Part shown: in pieces, positions 55,901-64,000 of the stretch | Position numbering within the stretch: the stretch's first letter is position 1 | How the letters are laid out: each line of letters starts with the position of its first letter | Source: Pestalotiopsis fici W106-1 | Lineage: Eukaryota; Ascomycota; Sordariomycetes; Amphisphaeriales; Sporocadaceae | Assembly (NCBI RefSeq): GCF_000516985.1 | Contig: NW_006917094.1 | Span: 1,798,001-1,862,000, forward strand | Length of the DNA: 64,000 nt | Direction: 5' to 3' | Made by a program: the position numbers and the translations under genes | Notes under the pieces: model-generated | The model's database searches: none | What the model was told of the DNA's origin: nothing | Seen by the model: only the letters and a program-made list of their open reading frames with translations

Positions 55901-57108
55901 AAAAATACACTGCAGGCTTTTCTGCTCCAGTTCCAAAGTCTCGCAAAGCGACGCCCAATGACAACGAGAAGGTTGTACTAGTGACAGGTGCTTCGGGCAG
56001 CTTAGGCGGTCATCTCACCTTTAAGTTGGCACACCTCTCCGACGTCAAGACTGTGATCTGTCTTAATCGCGAGAACAGAGCTGGGGCATTTGAGCGCCAG
56101 AAGAAAGCCATGAAGGACAAGGGGGTTCATTTTCCCGAGGAACTCCTCTCCAAACTGGAAGTGCACCAAGCAGATACCTCCAAGCCCATGCTAGGACTCT
56201 CCAACGATGAGTATCAAAAGCTTGTAGCGTCTGTCACTCATGTAGTCCACCAGGCGTGGCCCATGAGCGTAAAGCGTCCATTGCCCGGCTTCGAGTCACA
56301 ATTTTCCGTAATGAGGAACCTCATTGATCTCGCCTGTGCCGTCACGGCACAGAGACAAAAGGGTTTCCGATTTGGCTTCCAGCTGGTCTCCTCGATCAGC
56401 GTCGTTGGCAACTATGCCCAGAGCGAGAAGACATTCAAGGAGGGTAAGAAGACGCTGGTGCCCGAGGACAGGGTGAACGTTGATGCACTCTTGCCGGTTG
56501 GCTATGCCGAGGCTAAATGGGGCTGCGAACGTATGCTTGACGAGACACTACACAAGCATCCTGACTTGTTCCGCCCCATGACGGTTCGTCTTGGCCAGAT
56601 CGCCGGGTCCAGTGTCAGCGGCTACTGGAACCCTATGGAACACTTTGGCTTCTTGATCAAGTCGTCGCAAACTCTCAATGCCCTGCCTGATGTTGATGGA
56701 ACCGTTTATTGGACTCCCGTAAATGAGATTGCTGGTACATTGTGCGATTTGGTTCTGTCGAACCGCGACCCCCACCCCGTGTACCACATTGAGAACCCTG
56801 TAGGCCAGCCGTGGCCTAAAGTGAACACAATCATTGCCGACGCTCTGGGTATTCCCAAGTCAAACATGATACCCCTAGAGGAATGGACTCAACGAGTCAA
56901 GGATGCACCGCAGCGCGACAATCCGGCCTCGACACTAGCAGACTTTTTGGGTAGCAATTACAAACGCATGTCTTGTGGCGGTCTTGTCCTGGATGCGCAA
57001 AAAACACTTGAACACTCGCAAACTCTAGCTGCAGTTGGCCCGGTCAGCGAGGAGGTTATTCGGAAGTACATCTATGTCTGGAAGACGATCGGTTTCCTGA
57101 AGAAGTGA
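49975..57108 (+). CDS. non-reducing polyketide synthase, SAT-KS-MAT-PT-ACP-ACP-R
   Basis: A 2313-residue multidomain enzyme from exons 49975-50261, 50326-50599, 50670-54878 and 54937-57108, in phase throughout. SAT: catalytic Cys114 in GLCTG. KS: from residue ~371, Cys541 in TACSSS, His in EMHGTGTQAGD and SAKANIGHGE. MAT: FTGQGAQYPGM near 909 and Ser999 in GHSLGEYAAL. PT: His1325 in GHEVDGKPL and Asp1513 in HPGLLDSLTW. Two ACPs: Ser1693 (AGIDSLL) and Ser1815 (AGVDSLL). A C-terminal thioester reductase starts near 1940 (VTGASGSLGGHL) with YAEAK near 2113. There is no methyltransferase and no thioesterase. The enzyme should build an unreduced chain from malonyl units, fold it in PT, and release it with NADPH as an aldehyde. 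Chain length and product cannot be read from sequence. Confidence 0.96.
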
Positions 57109-58016
57109 GGGCTATTTCATTCCAAGCTTGGTATCACGCACACATTATTGCACTTGGATATGCCTAGTGGGATGGCCATCATCCAGATGCAATCAACTGG
57201 GGCCGTGGTTTTTCTTTTGTAACATAGAAAGCGAGTGCCTTTTTTCCTTGGTGTAGATACAATCAGACCGATAGACTGTTCATGAAATTCGATAGATCAT
57301 ATATGAATTGGATTCATATAAACTTTTACTTATTTCACCTAATTCTTTGTTCTTTCTCATTGGTCTCGTTTGGAAGTATTTGGCTGTTTAGATATGTTAG
57401 CGGAGCAATTGCAGATGAAAGCCAACAAGACAAATCAACTCTCAAGTCTTGGATATGACAAACTTCATTTCATGAAATTCAAATACCGAATGCTAAAGTG
57501 CGTCTGGCTATTTGTACACGTACCATGCACCGCAGCTGCATTGTCGGCTCTGGCAATGGTATATGAACATTTAGAGTTCTGACTGCATAACTACGCAGGG
57601 GACTTCTAGAAGCTGAGCTGGAGGTGGCGTCTAGCTTTGACCATAGAACTGACTGTTTCGGTTCCCGAAACACAAAGCTGAGTGGGAGGAACGGCAGGGG
57701 GTTGGATCCCTTCGGCACACCAGCATTGCTATACCCCATTCCATATTACATCATTTGTCACCTTTTTGAGCGTGCCCAGCAATGTCGATCAGTCGGGACC
57801 AGGTAAATCTCCGAAATGAGAGTATACAAAGTTTGGCTTTCTAGGTAAATATTTAAGTCGCCATTCATAGGACTTGTACGATTTGAATGCCAAGAATATT
57901 TCCAAACATCCCCGTCATATCGTGTTCAATAACATACTCACAATCACATAAATCACCAAAACATTTGAAATTCCTCAATTGTATCACACTTGCCAAGTAC
58001 TTCAACCATATCCACC
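57109..58016. other. intergenic 0.9 kb
   Basis: 3' region of the synthase and promoter of the reductase. No gene seen. Confidence 0.5.
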
Positions 58017-59107
58017 ATGTCTATTCAGCAATACCAAACCGACAAGCAGGGCGGAACGTTCTCGCTCGTCACAGTACCTAAGCCAACGCCAGGACCGAAC
58101 GAAATATGCATCCGGCCCAAGACTGTCTCTGTCAACCCCATTGACTGGAAGAACATTCAGTTTGGCGCCATGGTCAAGTCATGGCCGGCCGTGCTAGGCA
58201 TTGATGGTGCGGGCATAGTCGAGTCAGTCGGAAGCGATGTAAGGGCGTTCAAGGCCGGGGACGAGGTCATGAGCTTTGCCAACGGCATCTTTGGCAACGG
58301 CTCATTTGCAGAGATTTACACAGTACCAGAGAATTTGGTCGCCAAGAAGCCCCAAGGATTGAGCTGGGAGGAGGCGGCATCGCTACCGTAAGTGGCCATA
58401 TCAATTCATGGTAGAAAGGAAACATGCGCATGATTTATTCTCAAATACCGGGGACTGATAAAACTTGCAACAGCATCACGTATCTCACCGCAGCCTCAGC
58501 CATCTACGTCGGACTCAAGATTCAATTGCCGCGACTCACTCAGCTACCTGACAGCAACCAACCAAAATCCATCCTCGTGCTAGGCGGCAGCTCTACGGTC
58601 GGCTCGGCCGCGATTCAGCTTCTCCGCCTCGCCCTGCCCTTTACACACATCACCACCACCAGCTCGTCGCCGCACCACGCCCACCTGCAGTCCCTCGGCG
58701 CCTCCGCGTGTCTGGAGCGCTCATCCCAGGACCACGCCGAGGAGCTCAAGGCCTCGACGCCCGACGGCCACGGCTTCGACGCCATTATCGACGCCGTCGG
58801 GGCGGGCGGCTCGTCGCCGGCCGTGTACGAGGCGCTCAAGGCCGCGGGGCCGCGGCGGTGCGCCACCGTTATTACGGGACCCCCCGCGGGGTTCCCCGAG
58901 GGCGTGGACGGCGCCCTGGTCGGCGGGCAGGATTTCCTCGACGCCGAGATCGAGGCCATGCCGTACCTGACCAAGCTGGTCGAGGAGGGTCGGTACCAGC
59001 TGCCTGTCAAGGTCGACGTGGTGGGCCAGGGGTGGCAGGCTATTGATGCCGCCATTGCGAGATATCCCAAGGGTGTCAGCGGCGCAAAGATGGTTGTCAC
59101 CCTGTAA
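58017..59107 (+). CDS. medium-chain reductase, quinone oxidoreductase-like
   Basis: A cytosolic NADPH-dependent enzyme of the zinc-free MDR superfamily, 334 residues, from exons 58017-58387 and 58474-59107 (86-bp intron, in phase). The N-terminal GroES-like part has VSVNPIDWKNIQF and VLGIDGAGIVESVG. The Rossmann part has ILVLGGSSTVGSAAIQLL, and the end has YPKGVSGAKMVV. The canonical zinc ligands are absent, so it should reduce C=C or quinone bonds. The family includes the trans-acting enoyl reductases of fungal polyketide clusters and stand-alone quinone reductases. Coding GC content is high in exon 2. It is a probable tailoring enzyme of the cluster. Confidence 0.92.
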
Positions 59108-59689
59108 AGCGCGAATAGAGGACTTTGGGGTAATAAACGTCTAGATCGAATAGCTTTAAGCATTTTATATGTCTCTGGGTGACAGCAACACCAATGAACT
59201 AAATTCGGCCGTCTGGACAAAGTCAATTATTCTAAATAGACTAAGAGAGAAAATTCAATTATTACTCGGAGAAGTAAATTATTATTTCCTCATTCCTGGA
59301 AGCCAGCACTACCGAGTAAGTGCAGCTAATAGCCATGTTATCGCTTCACGGCTTGACTAAAAACAAGGGTAGCATGATCTTTCTGAATCACAGACGTGAC
59401 CGATTCGGCCTTTATTGGTCACGTAATATCATCAAGCTGTGAATAAACATTTTCATGAAACAACAATAAGGAATCATTCAAGTTATCATGTTATTGATCC
59501 AGAATCAACTTATTTTCAATAATAGCATTTCTAAGTCGTCTTCACTTCATCAATCATGCTTACTTGATCGCTTGAAATCGGATATAAATTTGTGGATCAT
59601 ACGCTTCCGAGTACACTAAATCTTCTATTTATGTTTGTATACTGTATGAAGGTACCCAAGTATCTATTCATGATCATGGATAAATTACT
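59108..59689. other. intergenic between convergent genes, AT-rich
   Basis: 3' regions of the medium-chain reductase and the aldo/keto reductase. AT-rich; no gene seen. Confidence 0.5.
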
Positions 59690-60761
59690 CTATTGCCACA
59701 AGAGATGTTCCAGGTGCTTGTTGTACCTGCCTCCCTGAATCTTGAACGAAGCAAGAATCTGGTCGAGCTCCGTCTTGTCTTGAGGCGAGAGAGACACAAC
59801 TGTCGTGTTTTCTTCAACGCGGCCTGGTGAAGTGGCTCCCGGGATGGGTATAATTGTACCTGCCTGCTCCGAATTGGAGGTGGCACGAATCCAGGCCAGC
59901 GCGAGCTGGGCCGGGGTAACGTTCATCTTGTCAGCAAATGCCTTGAGCTTGTCCACGAGCTCTAGATTCTTGTTAAAGTTCTAAGTAAAAGAGAGAGAAT
60001 TAGTGACATGTGTTCCTTGGTTGATTTGTCACCACTAATTGGCAGTATCATACCTCAGGTTGGAAACGATCAAAGCGACGTCTGATGTCTCCCTCAGGAA
60101 TGTCGTCGAGGGACTTGACTTGGCCAGTAAGGAAGCCTCGGCCCAGAGGGGAATATGCAACGAGCGGGATGTCGAGCTTCTTGGCGGTGGCTGCTACGCC
60201 ATTGGACAGCAGGTCGGGAGTCCATAAAGAGAACTCGACCTCGACCAGGCTGAGAGGGTAGACGGCGTTGGCCTTTTCAATGGTCTGGGCAGCAGCCTCG
60301 CTGATACCTAGGCCACCGACCTTGTCGGCAGCGACGAGCTCGCCAATGGCACCCAGCGTCTCTTCGAGCGGCACGGAGGGGTCCTGACGGGTCGGACCGA
60401 AGATGTCAATCTTCTTGGCGCCGCCAAGCCTCTGGATACAGGTCTCGGCGCTGGCCAAGACTTGCTCGCGCTTGTTCTTGGGCTGCATAGTCTGGGGGTC
60501 GACGCAACCCTTGATGAAGAGCGTGACCTTTTCGGCGTCCTCTGGGTGGGCTGTAAAGTAGCGACGGATCAAGTCAAGGCCGGCCGTGGGCTCTGGCATG
60601 CCGTAGTAGTCGGCGCTGGACCAAAAGGTGGCGCCCTGGGCAATGGCCTTCTTCATGGTTGCAAAGGCCTGCTCATCGGGGGTGTGCTTGGGGCGCCAGG
60701 TCATGCCCATGAGGCCGAAGCCTGTGGGAACATTTGGCTTCAATACGTTGGAGGGAGGCAT
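59690..60761 (-). CDS. aldo/keto reductase, pyridoxal-reductase-like
   Basis: A cytosolic NADPH-dependent carbonyl reductase with a TIM barrel, 332 residues, from exons 60761-60054 and 59980-59690 (73-bp intron, in phase). FGLMGMTWRPKHTPDEQAF and FWSSADYYG (Asp and Tyr of the active site) open the barrel, with the Lys in LFIKGCVDP. The place of the usual catalytic His reads DIFGPTRQDP, as in the AKR8/pyridoxal-reductase-type branch. AYSPLGRGFLTG and IPIPGATSPGRVEEN carry the cofactor-binding end. The ATG at 60761 is better than the one at 60866, which would add 35 unrelated residues. It may reduce the aldehyde released by the synthase, or serve vitamin B6 metabolism. Confidence 0.92.
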
Positions 60762-62128
60762 AGTGTTTGTATGGTATGATCTGGTGTGAGGGTTAGTCGT
60801 GGTGGAAGGGTCAGTGGAAAGTCGTTTGTGTTTGAATGTGCCAAGAAGGCGAAAAAGAGAAATCAATTGTAGTTATGGAGGAAAGTCATCAAGAGCACCA
60901 TCTTGCAGCGACAAGAACAAGAATCCCTCTTGTCTTAAAAAGATACTTGGCCATAACTGTTACTTCAAAGAGGCGGCGGATGAGAACCCTGGGCATATCA
61001 CTTACACAACAAGCAACATTCCTCAAGCTTTCACCAATCACAGGGCCTCATCCCCTTTGTGGGAGAAGCTATGCTGTGCCGCTGACTTATGACGTCGCGG
61101 CGGGACTTTTGGGATCTAATATGCAACATGAAAGCCGAAAGTTCAGCCGCAGTCTGGCAAACTGGCGTGTCTTGCTCCAGCTCCTTCTGCAGCCATCGAA
61201 TTGTGCCCGTGTCTCTAAATGTTGAGGCTACGGGGTATCTCCTTGCGTTGTTCGGGTGCATACAGAGAAATCATGGTATTATGCGAACGATGCACCACGG
61301 GAGTTACCCTAGGCTACTAGAGGCGATGTCAAGTGGACTAATTTAGGTACCCTGGGCCTGTATGGTGCCCAAAAGGGTGCATACTGTAGAGTGCCATACA
61401 AGCCTGCCCAGGGGTTTGGGAATCGTCCAGTCCAGCTATTAGTGTGGTAAACCCGCCTAAATTGCGGGTGAGTGGCCTCGGATACCGTAAAGACGTTGAA
61501 TGATAGCCCACGCGGGGGGCGTGTGTCGGGGAACCTGAATTGGATGGAGCCCTAGCTTCATCCCCACAGGGCCTAGCCCCGCTGGAGATCAACCTTGTAG
61601 CCTACGACTATAGGCTCTTTATGCAACGCGTATACTTAGATGCGAAGCCATTTTGCTGGTCTGCCGCCTCGTGCACTCCTACCTTGTTGTCCACGTGCGA
61701 AACACTGAAGAATCTGAGATCAAGTCAATTAATTCTATTTTTGCATGGGTAGATCTTTAGCGACGTCAATGTACGATTCTCATCTCCATCGGGCATGCTC
61801 CAATGACTCCATTATAGCACTATTATTTTTGAGGCTTTGTCCAGGAAATAGCCTCGCTAGTGGAAGGATTCTGCCCGACAGCCCCCCGAAAGCTCCTCCA
61901 TGGCTCGTAATCTCAGTCATCCTGTTGAAGATTTCGTGAGATCGTACAATGACTTGGTCGGGTGCATTCGTATAAGACGTGAAGCATGGCAGCACGAATT
62001 CTGGTATTTCTCAATATGATCAGCAGATATCTTATAAGCATCTAGCCAACGCCCATCTCCTGACGATTCAGGTTGCGATAGGAACGAGGCCGAGAAGGAA
62101 ACAGCTTCTATTCCCATACCATAATAAC
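60762..62128. other. intergenic 1.4 kb
   Basis: Divergent upstream region of the aldo/keto reductase and the FAD oxidase. Several short frames, none convincing. A TTTAGGTACC string occurs near 61343. Confidence 0.45.
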
Positions 62129-63870
62129 ATGCGTTCAAACGCCCCACTGGGCCTCTTGGCTGCCGTATCGGCGGTTTCGGCCTTTCCGACGCTGCACACC
62201 AGCAGTGGTGATGCTCTTGTCAGGTTCTTTGAGAAAAGAGCAAACACTCTAAACTTTACAGTCTCATCTGAAGCCTCAATCATCTATCCCAGCGACGCGG
62301 AATGGGAAAACGACACGGCCCGTTGGTCTACGTGGAGTGCCCCTACCTACAGCGTTGCCTTCCTTCCCGCTACAGAACAAGACATCACTACAAGTGTAAG
62401 TTGCATCCAGTTAATTATAGTCAAAGCCATACAACATGGGTGCTGACATGATCATATTCATAGCTTCAATACTTGACTGGAAACAACATTTCCTTCTTGG
62501 CACAATGTGGAGGTCATGGAAATACTGTCACGTTTGAGACTGTGCGAGATGCCGTTGTGATCAACATGGAGAACTTTAACGACATCACATTGCACGATGA
62601 CAACACAATCACTGCTGGTGGTGGCGCAATCTTCGGAGATGTTTACCCAGTGGCGTACAATGGTGGTAGAGAATTGCGTGAGTGCTCCTCACTTCATATA
62701 CACCAGACTTGCAATGCGACACTGGAGCTAAAAGAAAATCTTCAATCGTAGCCCTCGGATCTTGCCCATGTGTTGGTGTCGGCGGCGCCAGCATTGGAGG
62801 CGGTCATGGTCGACTGCAAGGTGAATATGGACTCATTATTGATGTCATCAGCAAACTCCGGGTGGCGCTCTGGAACGGCACCATCATCGATGTATCTGCC
62901 GAAGAGAACGAGGATCTCTTCTGGGCCATGCGCGGAGCAGGCCACAACTTTGGTATTGTCCTCGAGTACACCTTTGAGACGTTTCCTCTACAAAACGACG
63001 GCCAAAACTACAACGGTGATATGACTTTTACACTTGACTCCCTAGAGGGCGTTCTGGGAGCCATCAACGACCTGATTCCTGACCAAGATCCTGGCCTGGC
63101 AATGGACTTTTTCATCACCTACAATGAGACGACTGCTACTGTAGGTCTTGTGATAAATTGAAATTGAATAGCAATTAATATACTGACTTATCCAACAGCC
63201 GGGTATACTACTAAACATTGTCTACCATGGAACCCTAGAAGAGGGACAGGCTTTCGCCTCCCGCTTCGACTCATGCAATGAAACCGGCATCGAGCAGCTT
63301 ACCAAGAACGAGACAATGGTGCCATGGACCGACGTTCCCACCGCCGCTGCCCACGGCGCCATTGTCGAGGCTTGCACTGAAGGTCTCAGCTACGACGTGT
63401 ACACGGTCAACACGAAGCTGTTCGACATTGCCCAGCAGCGCGAGATGGCCGACTCGTACGTTGAGTTCGTCGAGGGGAACCCTCTGGCCGCGCACTCGAT
63501 CCTCTTTTACGAGATCTTCCCACAGCAGGGCGTGCTCGCCGTCGACCCCGACAGCACCGCCTTTGGCAACCGCCAGTACGGCAACATTCTCATGCTCATT
63601 CAGGGCACCTACTCCGACGCCAGCGTCGCCGCGGCCTGGCAGGACTGGGCGGGCCCGTGGCGCGACCAGCTGTGGGACCCCGAGCACTCTGGCTACCCCG
63701 TCGAGTCCGTCTATATGAATTATGCCCGGGGCGACGAGCCTCTCACAGCCCAGTACGGCTACGAGCCCTGGCGTCGCGAGCGCCTTGCGCAGCTCAAGGC
63801 CAAGTACGACCCCTATGGCTTCTTCAACCACTACAACTCGGTCCTTGGTAACTGGGACTCGGCCAACTAG
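62129..63870 (+). CDS. secreted FAD oxidase, berberine-bridge type
   Basis: A flavoprotein oxidase of 513 residues from exons 62129-62395, 62464-62677, 62752-63140 and 63199-63870, in phase. An N-terminal signal peptide is likely (hydrophobic stretch LGLLAAVSAVSAFP). The FAD-binding PCMH fold is seen in FLAQCGGHGNTVTF (with the His near the flavin), ITAGGGAIFGDVY and LGSCPCVGVGGASIGGGHGRLQGEYG, where a Cys may form the second covalent flavin bond. The C-terminal BBE segment is YDPYGFFNHYNSV. Such enzymes oxidise alcohols or close rings in many fungal natural-product pathways. It is the last gene of the window and a likely tailoring enzyme; the cluster may continue beyond 64 kb. Confidence 0.93.
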
Positions 63871-64000
63871 ATTTGTAAAACTTATTTGTAAATTTCTCGA
63901 GGTGTGTTCGCTATGGCGGTGATTTTCGCCATTGTAGTAGTATAGATGAGGATGGATTGGCTAAAAATGAGCATTGCGAGTTTTTTTTCTTGTAGACATT

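Overview
The window is from a filamentous ascomycete, a Pezizomycotina fungus, probably a Sordariomycete (that rank is inference). The genes are interrupted by short GT-AG introns of about 50-150 bp. There are six Zn2Cys6 transcription factors, a HET-NACHT-WD40 protein and a non-reducing polyketide synthase. A run of exactly 100 N marks an assembly gap. I derived exon joins by hand, checking splice sites and reading phase; one transcription factor does not close and is flagged.

Layout. 0-13 kb: a DHA1-type drug transporter, a Zn2Cys6 regulator, an anion:cation symporter (ACS family) next to a pyrone-dicarboxylate-lactonase-like amidohydrolase, then two tail-to-tail Zn2Cys6 regulators. 14-19 kb: a small sugar-acid module of D-2-hydroxyacid dehydrogenase, SMP-30/gluconolactonase and a quinate/sugar-type MFS transporter. 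19-23 kb: a HET-NACHT-WD40 NLR-like gene with an in-frame stop in its WD40 region and the assembly gap inside its repeats. 23-25 kb: gene-poor, with a decayed gene fragment and a possible LTR remnant.

25-39 kb: a second, larger catabolic module with an 11-exon sugar transporter, a class II ketose-bisphosphate aldolase, a DenD-like NAD-dependent dehydrogenase/epimerase, a PhyH-type dioxygenase, a second D-2-hydroxyacid dehydrogenase and two Zn2Cys6 regulators. The enzymes suggest uptake, oxidation and retro-aldol cleavage of an acid sugar; the substrate cannot be read from sequence.

39-64 kb: a likely polyketide gene cluster. A UlaG-like metallo-hydrolase (which could instead belong to the sugar-acid module), a cytochrome P450 and an AflR-like regulator lie upstream of a 2313-residue synthase with order SAT-KS-MAT-PT-ACP-ACP-reductase. 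It has no methyltransferase or thioesterase, so the chain is expected to leave as an aldehyde. Downstream are a medium-chain reductase, an aldo/keto reductase and a secreted berberine-bridge-type FAD oxidase that could tailor the product.
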